Below are positions 50,429-57,898 of a stretch of 64,000 nt of DNA, piece after piece. Below the pieces are notes generated by a model. It searched no databases, was not told the DNA's origin, and saw only the letters and a list, made by a program, of their open reading frames with translations. Source of the DNA: Saccharothrix sp. HUAS TT1 (GTDB lineage Bacteria; Actinomycetota; Actinomycetes; Mycobacteriales; Pseudonocardiaceae); assembly GCF_040744945.1 (NCBI RefSeq), contig NZ_CP160453.1, positions 2,542,001 through 2,606,000 of the forward strand. Reading direction: 5' to 3'. The position numbers were made by a program, and so were the translations under genes. Within the stretch, counting starts at the first letter, position 1. Each line of letters starts with the position of its first letter.

Positions 50429-51609
50429 CGAACCACCTCCAGGGGCCCTGTGGCCCCGTCCTTCGTGATGGCGACGACCAGACCGGGGTGGCCGGTCGTG
50501 CCCTTGGCGTGCCGCCACCACGTGGATTCGCTCTCCATCGCGGGCGGCTGGATGAACAGGCGACGTCCGTCGCTGTCGACGTGCTCGTGGTGCAGGTGCC
50601 CGGCCAGCAGGAGGTCGGCCTGGTGCATCGCCGAGTCCTGGTTGAACGCCTGGCCCTTCCACCACTCGAAGTGCTTGCCGGGCCGCCACTGGTGGCCGTG
50701 GGCGTGCGCCACGACGGTCCCAGCCACCGGGAGCACGACGGTCAGTTCGTCGGTCTCCGGGACGTAGAACCGCACGTGCCCGAACGCCTCCGGGTTGAGC
50801 GCCGCGGCGTCGGCGACGGCGATCAGCGACTCGGTGTCGTGGCTGTCGTCGTAGCGGGTGACGCCCTTCCCGGCGAAGCGCACGGCCTCGCCGTGGTTGC
50901 CGGGCACCGCGGCCATCGACACCTGCGAGGCGCTGTCGGCGAACAGCTTCAGCGCGTGCAGCATCACCCGGCGGGTCAGCCGGATCTGCTCGTTGAGCGT
51001 GAGCTGCGTGCGCCAGGTGTTGGCGCCGCCCTGCGAGACGAAGCCCTCGACGTGGTCACCGAGCCACGCCACGTGCACGTGGCCGATGTCGGCCCGCAGG
51101 CGGTAGACCTCCAGCAGGTCGCGCGCCTCGTTGAGGTAGTGGATCGCGCGGTTGAGGGTGCCCTCGACGCCGTCGCCGTCGATCTTGCCGAACTGGGTGT
51201 CGCCCAGCGCGACGATGAACCCGTGGTCGCCCTCGGCCCGCTTCGCGACCGGCTCGTGCCGCTCGATCTGCGCGAACAGCTCGTCGAGCGGCGGGCGCTC
51301 CGCGCTGACGGCCGAACCGCGCCGGGCGAAGCTGTAGCGGGTGGAGACGCCGGTCGAGCCGTTCGCCATCGTCCACTCCGAGGAGCGGAAGCCGGTCACC
51401 TCCCACAACGCCGGGTCCTCGCCCTGCGCGCGGAGGTAGGCGGCTGCCGCACTCTCGTCGACCTGGACCTCACCGCGAACGGTGACCTCGGCGACGTCGC
51501 CGGACACCTCGACCTGGCGAGTGAAGTCCTTCTCGGGGCTGGGTGCCTTCGCGGGGATGGCGGGGCCGACCGGCTTGGCGAGGAGCTGCTCTGTCAGGCT
51601 GTCAGCCAA
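50425..51609 (-). CDS. Metallophosphoesterase (calcineurin-like)
   Basis: This 394-residue protein has the five calcineurin-like motifs: VALGDTQFGK, VAWLGDHVEG, VPGNHGE, VVAHAHGH and LAGHLHHEH. The motif set fits phage phosphoesterases and SbcD/Mre11-type nucleases. An N-terminal extension of about 125 residues is specific to phage types. The TTG start is inside a copy of the 15-bp operator motif. It is part of the coupled early operon; a role in DNA processing is inferred. Confidence 0.85.
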   Translation of the reverse strand: MADSLTEQLLAKPVGPAIPAKAPSPEKDFTRQVEVSGDVAEVTVRGEVQVDESAAAAYLRAQGEDPALWEVTGFRSSEWTMANGSTGVSTRYSFARRGSAVSAERPPLDELFAQIERHEPVAKRAEGDHGFIVALGDTQFGKIDGDGVEGTLNRAIHYLNEARDLLEVYRLRADIGHVHVAWLGDHVEGFVSQGGANTWRTQLTLNEQIRLTRRVMLHALKLFADSASQVSMAAVPGNHGEAVRFAGKGVTRYDDSHDTESLIAVADAAALNPEAFGHVRFYVPETDELTVVLPVAGTVVAHAHGHQWRPGKHFEWWKGQAFNQDSAMHQADLLLAGHLHHEHVDSDGRRLFIQPPAMESESTWWRHAKGTTGHPGLVVAITKDGATGPLEVVR

Positions 51610-51823
51610 CGTTACACACCCCCTTCTGACGAATCGCTCGTCGGTAGGTACGGACAGTGGACGCGGACACGGAGAAGCCGTGCTCGCGCAGCAGGGCGGT
51701 CAGCCAGTCGGCCGACGTGTCGCCCAGCAGGTGGGGCCGCAACGCGGCCCTCTGGTCGGCGTTGAGCTCGTCCCAGAGGGCCTGGAGCGTGGGCCCTGGT
51801 GTTCCGGGGAGAGGCTCGCTCAC
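51602..51823 (-). CDS. Helix-turn-helix phage protein
   Basis: This 73-residue protein contains a probable helix-turn-helix (LREHGFSVSASTVRTYRRAI) after LRPHLLGDTSADWLTALL, a pattern found in actinophage DNA-binding proteins. Its last residues KGVCNVG are encoded by a copy of the operator motif GTGTGTAACGTTGGC, so coding and regulatory information coincide. It overlaps both neighbours. Confidence 0.7.
   Translation of the reverse strand: MSEPLPGTPGPTLQALWDELNADQRAALRPHLLGDTSADWLTALLREHGFSVSASTVRTYRRAIRQKGVCNVG
51605..51619 (-). promoter_or_regulatory. Operator-like 15-bp motif, copy 1
   Basis: GTGTGTAACGTTGGC on the minus strand, identical to the consensus, at the start codon of the metallophosphoesterase gene. 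No promoter is seen here, so it may be a stoperator. Confidence 0.65.
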
Positions 51824-52212
51824 GAGTACCGCGCGATCTGTCGCAGGAGGTACTCCTCCGTGTACCAGGAGGGCTGCCCCTCGACCTCGCCAGCGCGGAG
51901 GTTGGCGAGGTCCCTCTCGTACGAGGCGAGCAGCTTGACCCGCGTGGACTCGTTCGCCTCGGCCTGCGTGGGCACGTCGCTGGCGGGCAGCGCGCTCACG
52001 ACGGTGAGGGAGGTCGTGCCGACGTCCACGGTCGGCTTGGAGCCGCCGTAACGCGAGCGCCGGATCACGTCCACCTTCACGAGGCCGGACGGGTGGAAGC
52101 CGGACACGACGCCCTCGACGATCGCCGTCGCACGGCCGGGGCTGGTCGCGTAGAGGACGGCCGAGCCGACTTCGATCGGAGTGCCGCGCCAGTCCTTGGG
52201 GGACTCGGTCAC
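51820..52212 (-). CDS. Hypothetical phage protein
   Basis: This 130-residue protein begins at a GTG that overlaps the upstream stop (GTGA). It has a beta-rich N-terminus (VGSAVLYATSPGRATAIVEG) and a helical C-terminus (STRVKLLASYERDLANLRAG). It is unassigned. It is part of the replication/early group. Confidence 0.65.
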   Translation of the reverse strand: MTESPKDWRGTPIEVGSAVLYATSPGRATAIVEGVVSGFHPSGLVKVDVIRRSRYGGSKPTVDVGTTSLTVVSALPASDVPTQAEANESTRVKLLASYERDLANLRAGEVEGQPSWYTEEYLLRQIARYS

Positions 52213-52598
52213 GGGCTCACCGCCTTCCTGAGTGCTTTGGTGCTGACGATGCGGAGGAGCTGCCCGAGTACCGCGCGGATGTCCGCGGCGCGGTACTTGC
52301 TCGGGGCCTTGGCGATGTCGGCGGCGAGAATCGTCCACGCCCCGGCGCCCTGCTGGCGCTCGACGACCCGCACGTAGCAGGTCGCGTGCACCGTGCCGAA
52401 CAGGTCGGACAGCACCACCTGGTCGGGGACTTCGTCGTCCTCGGGCCGAGGCCAGTCGCCCGTGTCGAAGGACCGCGTCTTGGTGCCGCACAGGCGACAC
52501 AGCCGGTCCACGCGCCCGCCGTGCTCCGGGTGGCTGCCGAAGTCCATCGGGGTGGCCGGGTAGACCGGCACGCGGATGGTGATCGTCTCGGCGGTCAC
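52209..52598 (-). CDS. Hypothetical phage protein with CxxC
   Basis: This 129-residue protein starts at GTG (GTGA overlap). It has a beta-rich N-terminus, CRLCGTKTRSF, a single CxxC that might bind zinc or be structural, and a helical C-terminus. The function is unknown. Confidence 0.65.
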   Translation of the reverse strand: MTAETITIRVPVYPATPMDFGSHPEHGGRVDRLCRLCGTKTRSFDTGDWPRPEDDEVPDQVVLSDLFGTVHATCYVRVVERQQGAGAWTILAADIAKAPSKYRAADIRAVLGQLLRIVSTKALRKAVSP

Positions 52599-52777
52599 TC
52601 GGGCATCACCACCGCGCGGCGCAGCACGGTCACTTCTGCCGGGTGCGCGGTCTGCTCGGTGCCGAAGAAGGCCCAGTAGCCACCGCCGAGCAGGAAGTTG
52701 TACTCCGCGAGCCGGGGCTCCGTCTCGCCGTAGAGGACGACGTAGGCCAGCTCGCCGTGCGTGAAGCCTGCGATCAC
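52595..52777 (-). CDS. Small hypothetical phage protein, 60 residues
   Basis: This 60-residue protein starts at GTG (GTGA overlap). It has GELAYVVLYGE and LGGGYWAFFG, suggesting a small compact domain. There is no recognised family. The 4-bp overlaps with both neighbours support that it is translated. Confidence 0.65.
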   Translation of the reverse strand: MIAGFTHGELAYVVLYGETEPRLAEYNFLLGGGYWAFFGTEQTAHPAEVTVLRRAVVMPE

Positions 52778-53139
52778 GCGACTGCCACGACGGCCGCGAC
52801 CCCGCGGCGGTGCAGGCTCTCACGCCAGGCGACGGCCACGGCGGCGATCTGCACGAGCTCCTCGGCCAGGCGCACGGGGTCCTGCTCGACGAGGGCCTCG
52901 GCCACCTCCTCCAGGAGCACGTCGCGCCAGGAGACGACGCCCATCCGCTCGGCGAGGCGCATGTTCGACCGGACGTCGCGGAGCATCTCGTGGAACGCGG
53001 GGCCGGTGCCGTCCGGGTGGTCCTGCACGCCCCACTGGGCGTCCTGGGCGATGCGTTCGCTGCGGACGAGGGACAGGGTGTTGTTGGTCAGCCGGACGCG
53101 CTCGTTCATCGCGGTCAGCTCGGCGAAGGTCAGGGTCAC
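52774..53139 (-). CDS. MazG-like nucleotide pyrophosphohydrolase
   Basis: This 121-residue protein resembles MazG-like all-alpha NTP pyrophosphatases of phages. It has QDAQWGVQDHPDG, then VLLEEVAEALVEQD (the ExxE-type motif) and LAEELVQIAAVAVAWRE, the second metal-binding helix. Phage members are thought to adjust nucleotide or ppGpp pools. The GTG start overlaps the primase stop (GTGA). Confidence 0.75.
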   Translation of the reverse strand: MTLTFAELTAMNERVRLTNNTLSLVRSERIAQDAQWGVQDHPDGTGPAFHEMLRDVRSNMRLAERMGVVSWRDVLLEEVAEALVEQDPVRLAEELVQIAAVAVAWRESLHRRGVAAVVAVA

Positions 53140-53810
53140 GCGGCGGTCAGCTCCTTGGGCTTGATCAGGTCGAAGATGGCCTCGCGGCCACCCGCGAGGT
53201 AGGTCTCGGTGACGTCGCCGACCCGCAGGCGCACGCCCTTGGCGCTGCGCAGGGAGCGGGTCACCTTGGCGACGAACTCGGCGCCCGCGTCGTCCGGGTC
53301 GCCCCACACCCACACCCGCGAGAAGCCCGCGAGCATCCGGCGGTGGCGGCCGAACCACAGCTTCGCGCCGGGGATCGCCACGGCGTGCAGGCCGAGCATC
53401 GACAGGATCACCGCGTCGAGCTCGCCCTCGCAGACGTGGATTTCGTCGCCCGCCTCGTGCACCGCGCGCACGTTGAACATCCGCGGGATGTCCTCCGACA
53501 CGGTCATGTACTTGCCGTGCCCGTAGACGCGGTGGTCGTGCTCCTGGAGGCACCGGAAGCGGACCGTCAGCGGCTTGGCCTGGTGGTCGAGGTACGGGAT
53601 CGCGAGGAACCCGCGGTACGGGCCGTGGCCGGGGAAGGGCTCACCGACGACGCCAAGCCGGAACGTAGCTGCCGCCTCCCGGCTTAGCCCCCTTGCGACC
53701 AGCCACTTTGCGGCGTCCACCGTAAGCGCTGCCTGATAGCTGCTCACCGCCTCCTCCAGAGCCTCCCGTTGCGAGTCCGAGAGTGGCTGCAAAGGCGCGT
53801 GCTCCGACAA
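53136..53810 (-). CDS. DNA primase TOPRIM domain protein
   Basis: This 224-residue protein contains a TOPRIM catalytic domain: the metal-binding HVCEGELDAVILSMLG, then RVWVWGDPDDAGAEFV, preceded by the primase-type ARGLSREAAATFRLGVV. It lacks the zinc finger, which is encoded by the overlapping gene upstream. It starts at TTG inside that gene, with AAGGAG 10 bp upstream, in a +1-related frame, with an overlap of 170 bp. The two should form a split primase. Confidence 0.85.
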   Translation of the reverse strand: MSEHAPLQPLSDSQREALEEAVSSYQAALTVDAAKWLVARGLSREAAATFRLGVVGEPFPGHGPYRGFLAIPYLDHQAKPLTVRFRCLQEHDHRVYGHGKYMTVSEDIPRMFNVRAVHEAGDEIHVCEGELDAVILSMLGLHAVAIPGAKLWFGRHRRMLAGFSRVWVWGDPDDAGAEFVAKVTRSLRSAKGVRLRVGDVTETYLAGGREAIFDLIKPKELTAA

Positions 53811-54021
53811 AGTCGACGTTCTCCTTGATCTCGATCAGGTTGTAGCTGTCGCCCGCCTTGCCGCACGAGTGGCAGTTCCAGAGGTGTTTGTCCAGGTCGA
53901 CGCTGCACGAGGGGGTGCGGTCCTCGTGCAGCGGGCACGCGACCATCTGCTTGGAGCGGTCGGAGCGCTGGACGCCGTAGTGGTCGAGCAGGGCGCCGAG
54001 GTCCGGGCGCTCGTTGCTCAC
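53641..54021 (-). CDS. DNA primase zinc-finger protein (CHC2 type)
   Basis: This 126-residue protein has a CHC2 zinc finger: Cys29 and His32 in ACPLHEDRTPSC, Cys50 and Cys53 in WNCHSCGKAGD, as at the N-terminus of DnaG-type primases. The rest is a low-complexity Gly/Lys/Arg tail that overlaps the TOPRIM gene in another frame. The GTG start overlaps the upstream stop (GTGA). Confidence 0.85.
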   Translation of the reverse strand: MSNERPDLGALLDHYGVQRSDRSKQMVACPLHEDRTPSCSVDLDKHLWNCHSCGKAGDSYNLIEIKENVDFVGARAFAATLGLATGGSGGGGEQLSGSAYGGRRKVAGRKGAKPGGGSYVPAWRRR

Positions 54022-54224
54022 GCCAGCCTCCGGCCGCGCAGCGTCCCGGTTGTCCGGTCGAAGCCGAGCTCGGCCAGCGTCGGCGTGCGGTAGGGCTCGG
54101 GCTCGGCCTCGCAGAATTCGTTGAGGCCGGGCACCTCCCCGGCGAGGAAGTCGGGGTCCGAGAGCACGTCGACCGCGGCGTTGAGGACGTGGAGGTAGGG
54201 GCCGAGGTGGTTCTCGTCCGTCAC
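54018..54224 (-). CDS. Small hypothetical phage protein, 68 residues
   Basis: This 68-residue acidic protein starts at GTG (GTGA overlap) with VTDENHLGPYLHVLNAAVDVL and ends GFDRTTGTLRGRRLA. It is unassigned. It lies between the junction-resolvase-like gene and the primase zinc-finger gene. Confidence 0.65.
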   Translation of the reverse strand: MTDENHLGPYLHVLNAAVDVLSDPDFLAGEVPGLNEFCEAEPEPYRTPTLAELGFDRTTGTLRGRRLA

Positions 54225-54598
54225 CTGGTCAGCCCGAAGTAGTCGCCGACCGTGGTCAGGACGTAGGCGTCCTTCCAGTTCATCCCGGCGCGCTTGACGA
54301 CGGCGATGCTGGCGACGCGCGCCCGGTCGAGGTTGCGGTGTGCCGCGAAGTGCCCGCCCTCGACCAGCGCCTGGCGCACGAACTCGGCGGGGTGGAGCTG
54401 CCCGGCCTTGGCCTCGATCACGACGAACTCGCCGGGGTGGGCGAAGTCCCTGACGACGAGGTCGCCCTCGTCCTCCTTGCCGGTGAGCACGAGGCGCTCG
54501 ACGTCGAGCCCCGCCTCGCGCAGGCCGTTGCGGAGGTCGCTCTGCCACTTCGCGCCGCGCCGCCGATTGGCGGCGTTCCGCTTCGCGATGTCGGTCAC
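54221..54598 (-). CDS. PD-(D/E)XK nuclease, Holliday-junction-resolvase-like
   Basis: This 125-residue protein has the nuclease core with GKEDEGDLVV (Asp46) followed by VIEAKAG (Glu62 and Lys64), the D...ExK motif. An N-terminal basic helix (RNAANRRRGAKWQSDL) precedes it. The size fits phage Holliday-junction resolvases that process recombination intermediates or branched DNA. The GTG start overlaps the upstream stop. Confidence 0.75.
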   Translation of the reverse strand: MTDIAKRNAANRRRGAKWQSDLRNGLREAGLDVERLVLTGKEDEGDLVVRDFAHPGEFVVIEAKAGQLHPAEFVRQALVEGGHFAAHRNLDRARVASIAVVKRAGMNWKDAYVLTTVGDYFGLTR

Positions 54599-54930
54599 TG
54601 GGATGCACCTCCAGGGGTGGAAGGGAGGAAGCCGAGCTCGACGAGCCGGGCCTCGAACGTGAGGACTTGCTCCGGGGAGAGATGGGCCCTGGCCCACTGG
54701 GCGACCTGCCGCCAGTTGGCGATCGGCTTCAGGCCGCTGGCGGTCAGGTCGAGACCCCAGTAGCTGGCCTCGGTGCCGCGTTCGTGGCCGTAGACGACCT
54801 CGCCGGTCGGGGTCAGCAGGACCGCGGACTCGCGGAAGCTGTACTCGCCGATGCCCGCGCCCGAGGCGGCGAGCACCTCGCACCGCCCGGCGCCTGCGAT
54901 CGAGACGTACTCGCCCTCGCGGAAGATCAC
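54595..54930 (-). CDS. Hypothetical phage protein (tandem paralogue A)
   Basis: This 111-residue protein shares a pattern with the adjacent gene at 54927-55241: SAVLLTPTGEVVYGHERG matches its ALLRSASGELFYDYESG, and GLKPIANWRQVAQWA matches its DLKPVQTWQQAVELA. They are tandem paralogues. The GTG start overlaps the upstream stop (GTGA). The function is unknown. Confidence 0.7.
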   Translation of the reverse strand: MIFREGEYVSIAGAGRCEVLAASGAGIGEYSFRESAVLLTPTGEVVYGHERGTEASYWGLDLTASGLKPIANWRQVAQWARAHLSPEQVLTFEARLVELGFLPSTPGGASQ

Positions 54931-55241
54931 GCCGCCGCCGCGGTCGAACGGGCGGGGCGCAGCTCGTTGAGCCGAGCTGCGAAGGTGGCCGCGTCACCGG
55001 GGTCCAGGTCGACCTTCGCCAGCTCGACGGCCTGCTGCCAGGTCTGGACCGGCTTCAGGTCGTCGCGGGTGGTGTAGTCGCCGAAGGAGTTGCAGGAGCA
55101 GCCGCTCTCGTAGTCGTAGAACAGCTCCCCGGAAGCCGAGCGCAGGAGCGCGGCCTCGCTCCAGTCGTAGCCGTAGTCGCCTGCCGCGGCGACGACCTCG
55201 AAGTCCTCGCCGTCGATCCGCACGGAGCGGTCGTAGATCAA
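54927..55241 (-). CDS. Hypothetical phage protein (tandem paralogue B)
   Basis: This 104-residue protein starts at TTG inside the stop of the helicase-like gene (TTGA). It has ALLRSASGELFYDYESGCSC and the domain DLKPVQTWQQAVELAKV, shared with paralogue A. A pair of cysteines (CSC) is unique to this copy. It could be a small regulatory or inhibitor protein; nothing more can be said. Confidence 0.7.
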   Translation of the reverse strand: MIYDRSVRIDGEDFEVVAAAGDYGYDWSEAALLRSASGELFYDYESGCSCNSFGDYTTRDDLKPVQTWQQAVELAKVDLDPGDAATFAARLNELRPARSTAAAA

Positions 55242-56074
55242 AGTGAAACACCTACCAATGCGGGGTTCTGGGCGTTGATGGCGTGGAAGCGGGTCTTGTC
55301 CGGCTCGCACATCAACGTGGCGTGCGTGCGCGCGGTGGGGTCGCAGGGCCCCATGCGCTGCTTGATGACGGCGATCTTGTAGACCATCGACGTGGGGTCG
55401 AGGGCCACGGAGAGGCTCAGCTCGGGCTTCTCCGACAGACCGCCCTTGACCTGGTCGCGCGACGGCGGCGCCCACGGGTCGCTCTTGGCTTCCCAGGACT
55501 TGTCGCTGGCGTGGTGGAGCAGGATCACGGTCGCGCCCGTGGCGCGGGCGAGCTCGGTTGCCGAGCTCATCACCGCCATCTGCTCGGTGTAGTCGGACTC
55601 CGCGCCGTCGAAGTCCATGAGGTTGTCGAAGACGATGACCTGCGGATAGGCGTTCCACAGCTCGATGTACGCCTCGATCTCCTCGTCGACCCCCTGCCAG
55701 GAGATCGGCGAGCCGAACGAGAAGGTGATGCGTGACGGTCCGAGCGCGTCCAGGTACCGCTGGCGGTGGTGCCCGCCAGCGGCCATGCCCGCCTCGACCA
55801 TCTCGGTGGTGTCGCCCGTGAACATCGAGGCCAGCCGCGACGAGGCGGTGAAGGCGCTCATGTCGGCGCTGAAGTACAGCGTCGGCAGGTTCATCTGCGC
55901 GACCCAGAACAGGGCGAGGCCCGACTTCTGCGTGCCGCTCCGCCCGGCGATCATGATGACTTCCCCGTGCCGGGGGCGGCATCCCATGTCGTAGAGGGAC
56001 TGGAATGCCGCCACCCGAGGAAGCTCACGGCCGGACTCGGCGTGCAGGCTCAACGACCGCGAGGGCGTGAGCAA
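55238..56074 (-). CDS. RecA/DnaB-type ATPase (replicative helicase-like)
   Basis: This 278-residue protein has the RecA fold of DnaB-like helicases: Walker A GRSGTQKS (residues 44-51), Walker B VIVFDNLMD and TVILLHHASD (motif with a sensor histidine). It lacks the DnaB N-domain, as many phage DNA helicases do. The TTG start has AGGAGGAGG 7 bp upstream. With the split primase it would form the replication priming and unwinding function. Confidence 0.82.
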   Translation of the reverse strand: MLTPSRSLSLHAESGRELPRVAAFQSLYDMGCRPRHGEVIMIAGRSGTQKSGLALFWVAQMNLPTLYFSADMSAFTASSRLASMFTGDTTEMVEAGMAAGGHHRQRYLDALGPSRITFSFGSPISWQGVDEEIEAYIELWNAYPQVIVFDNLMDFDGAESDYTEQMAVMSSATELARATGATVILLHHASDKSWEAKSDPWAPPSRDQVKGGLSEKPELSLSVALDPTSMVYKIAVIKQRMGPCDPTARTHATLMCEPDKTRFHAINAQNPALVGVSL

Positions 56075-56087
56075 CTGCTGCCTCCTC

Positions 56088-56348
56088 CTAGGCCCGCGGG
56101 GGCCAGTTGTAGTGACCGGGAGAGGGCTCGATCGCGAACGGCACGCCGGGCAGCGGGTGCGCGTACGGGGCGACCTGGTTGAACACGAGCAGGTCCGCGG
56201 TCGAGTCGTCGTCGTGGACGTCGGTGATGAGCGCGGCGCGCACGGCGCCGTCCGGGTCGGTCGAGTAGTGCACGAGCCGGCCTACGCTGGGGACCGGGGC
56301 GGAGGCGGACCGGGAGGCCCGCCTCGTCCCCTGCTGCGCCTCGGGCAT
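56088..56348 (-). CDS. Hypothetical phage protein
   Basis: This 86-residue protein starts at ATG inside the stop of the upstream gene (TGATG). It has a beta-strand-rich part (VGRLVHYSTDPDGAVRAALI) and the C-terminal HYNWPPRA. A longer frame upstream lacks support. Its function is unknown. Confidence 0.65.
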   Translation of the reverse strand: MPEAQQGTRRASRSASAPVPSVGRLVHYSTDPDGAVRAALITDVHDDDSTADLLVFNQVAPYAHPLPGVPFAIEPSPGHYNWPPRA

Positions 56349-56782
56349 CAGTCGAAGTCCGGCGCCGCCGCCACGGCCGCCTGGACGGCCTGCTCGCGCT
56401 TCGTCGCGTACTCGACGACCTTCTGCATCACCGAGCGGTCGACCTGCCGCCACACCCACGCCGGGTGGGCGCCCGGCTTCGAGGCCGGGATCTGGGTCAC
56501 GGTGACGACCGTGGCCTGGCCGACGAGCCCCTTCAGGTCGCGGGCCAGCACGGTCTGCTCGATCCGCGTGCCCTTGACGATGGTCGGCTCGCCCGCGGCG
56601 AGCGCCTCGGCCGAGTCGAAGATGGACAGGTCGACCAGCGCGGAGTCCTTCGGGCCGTTGGGGGTCGGCCGCTGGACGTCGAACTGCTTGACCTCGACCA
56701 GGATCGCCACCGCGCCGGTGTGCTCCTTGGGCTTGAACCAGCCGCCGCCCTGCTGGGGGATTTCCGCGAAGGTGAGAGCCAC
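56348..56782 (-). CDS. Hypothetical phage DNA-metabolism protein (possible ssDNA-binding)
   Basis: This 144-residue protein starts at a GTG preceded by TAGGAG. It has TFAEIPQQGGGWFKPKEHTG, the beta-rich AVAILVEVKQF, and the C-terminal HPAWVWRQVDRSVMQKVVEY. The layout suggests a small OB-fold-like or DNA-binding protein, and the place next to helicase and nuclease genes fits single-strand binding, but this is only context. Two copies of the operator motif lie in its leader. Confidence 0.6.
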   Translation of the reverse strand: MALTFAEIPQQGGGWFKPKEHTGAVAILVEVKQFDVQRPTPNGPKDSALVDLSIFDSAEALAAGEPTIVKGTRIEQTVLARDLKGLVGQATVVTVTQIPASKPGAHPAWVWRQVDRSVMQKVVEYATKREQAVQAAVAAAPDFD

Positions 56783-56839
56783 TGTTGGGTTACTCCTAAT
56801 GAGAGGTGAGTTTCGAGGCAGGACAAGAAGGGGCAGGTT

Positions 56840-56872
56840 GCCAACGTTGCACAACTCGCCAACGTTACACAC
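56840..56872 (-). promoter_or_regulatory. Operator-like 15-bp motif, copies 2 and 3
   Basis: On the minus strand GTGTGTAACGTTGGC (56858-56872, perfect) and TTGTGCAACGTTGGC (56840-56854) are direct repeats with an 18-bp period, about 60-75 bp upstream of the gene that starts at 56782. Confidence 0.7.
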
Positions 56873-56981
56873 CTGACCCGAAACGAAGGGTCGCGCAAGA
56901 GGGGAAGGCGGCGCGGAGCGACCGCCGAGAAGGGGACGGGGCCCGGCTACGTCACGGGCCTGCTCGCCGGGTGGTGCAGGG

Positions 56982-57254
56982 TCAGGCGACGAGGGCGCGG
57001 AGCTTGTCCGCTGCGGCGCGGTTCTCCGCGGCCTGGAAGGCGGCCGAGGCGGCGACCTCGGCCAGCTCCTCGATCTTCGCCTGGGCGTCCTGGGCGACGT
57101 GCTCCTGCTCGCGCGCCGCGCCCTCCAGCTCGTCGATGCTGACCTGGAAGACCGAGCGGGCGGACGAGGCGCGGGCCGCCGCGCTGGCGGCGCGCTCGTC
57201 GAGGGTGGGTTCGGGGGTCTCGGTGGGCTGGGCGCTCAGCAGCTTCTTCAGCAC
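56982..57254 (-). CDS. Coiled-coil phage protein
   Basis: This 90-residue protein is almost entirely helical, rich in Ala, Glu and Gln, and should form a coiled coil (EELAEVAASAAFQAAENRAA). The GTG start has GAGGAG upstream. The function is unknown. Confidence 0.65.
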   Translation of the reverse strand: MLKKLLSAQPTETPEPTLDERAASAAARASSARSVFQVSIDELEGAAREQEHVAQDAQAKIEELAEVAASAAFQAAENRAAADKLRALVA

Positions 57255-57306
57255 GGGGTGGGGTTCTCCTCTGCGGTAAACGGGAAGTCGGTGAGGGGCG
57301 GGCCGG

Positions 57307-57828
57307 TCAGGCGCCCGTGGCGGCCTTCAGCGCGCGACCGCGCGCCTTGTAGGCGTCCATCAGGGCGCCGTCCGCGAACGCGGCCTGGTTCTCGGCCCAG
57401 AGCCGCTGGAGGTCCGGGATGGTCGGCGCGGCAGCGATCTGGTCGAGCAGCGGGTTGCGCTCGGGCGCCGCGGGCGCGGCCGGGAGGTCTTGCCAGGGCG
57501 GCGTGCTGGCCGTGTTGCCCGCGTCCGCCCAGACGTCCTGGCCGGGCTTGGGTGGGGCGCTGACCGGCGTCTGTCCCTGCGTGGGGATGACCGTCGCGCC
57601 GAGCAGCGTGGCCGCGGTGGTGACCCCGTGCGCGATCTGCGTCATGTTGACGACGATCTCGTGCAAGCTCAGGTCTGCCAACGTTGCACTCGCGACGCCG
57701 AAGTAGGAGGCGATGTCCTGGCGGATGCTCTCCGGCGTGCCGGTGAAGACCGCCCAGGTGGCGTCGTGGCCCTTGTCGTATTTGATGGTGACGCTCAGGC
57801 CGCGGGCCTTGGCGGTGTCGATGCTCAC
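57307..57828 (-). CDS. Hypothetical phage protein
   Basis: This 173-residue protein starts at GTG (57828) with AGGAG upstream. It begins SIDTAKARGLSVTIKYDKGHD, with an alpha/beta pattern, then has a Pro/Ala linker, and the C-terminal helical domain LLDQIAAAPTIPDLQRLWAEN, found in other actinophage early proteins. It contains one copy of the operator motif within the coding sequence. The function is unknown. Confidence 0.65.
   Translation of the reverse strand: MSIDTAKARGLSVTIKYDKGHDATWAVFTGTPESIRQDIASYFGVASATLADLSLHEIVVNMTQIAHGVTTAATLLGATVIPTQGQTPVSAPPKPGQDVWADAGNTASTPPWQDLPAAPAAPERNPLLDQIAAAPTIPDLQRLWAENQAAFADGALMDAYKARGRALKAATGA
57677..57691 (-). promoter_or_regulatory. Operator-like 15-bp motif, copy 4 (inside a gene)
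   Basis: GAGTGCAACGTTGGC on the minus strand matches the consensus at 13 of 15 positions. It lies within a coding region, as stoperators can. Confidence 0.5.
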
Positions 57829-57858
57829 TGGGAGGTGGGCTCCTCTCTCTCTGACATT

Positions 57859-57898
57859 GCCAACATTACACACTGGGACCTGCGTGTGCAACCTTGGC
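57859..57898. promoter_or_regulatory. Operator-like motif, copies 5 and 6, with promoter
   Basis: GTGTGTAATGTTGGC on the minus strand (57859-57873) and GTGTGCAACCTTGGC on the plus strand (57884-57898) form an inverted pair 10 bp apart. On the minus strand TTGCAC and TAATGT are exactly 17 bp apart, with the -10 inside copy 5, giving a promoter towards the gene at 57828. Confidence 0.65.

Noticed and set aside
57829..57891. N-terminal extension containing CNVG for the gene that starts at 57828
   Set aside because: The CNVG residues come from translating the operator motif GTGTGTAACGTTGGC. A GTG with a ribosome site lies downstream. The same artefact was rejected for the genes at 56782 and 59142.
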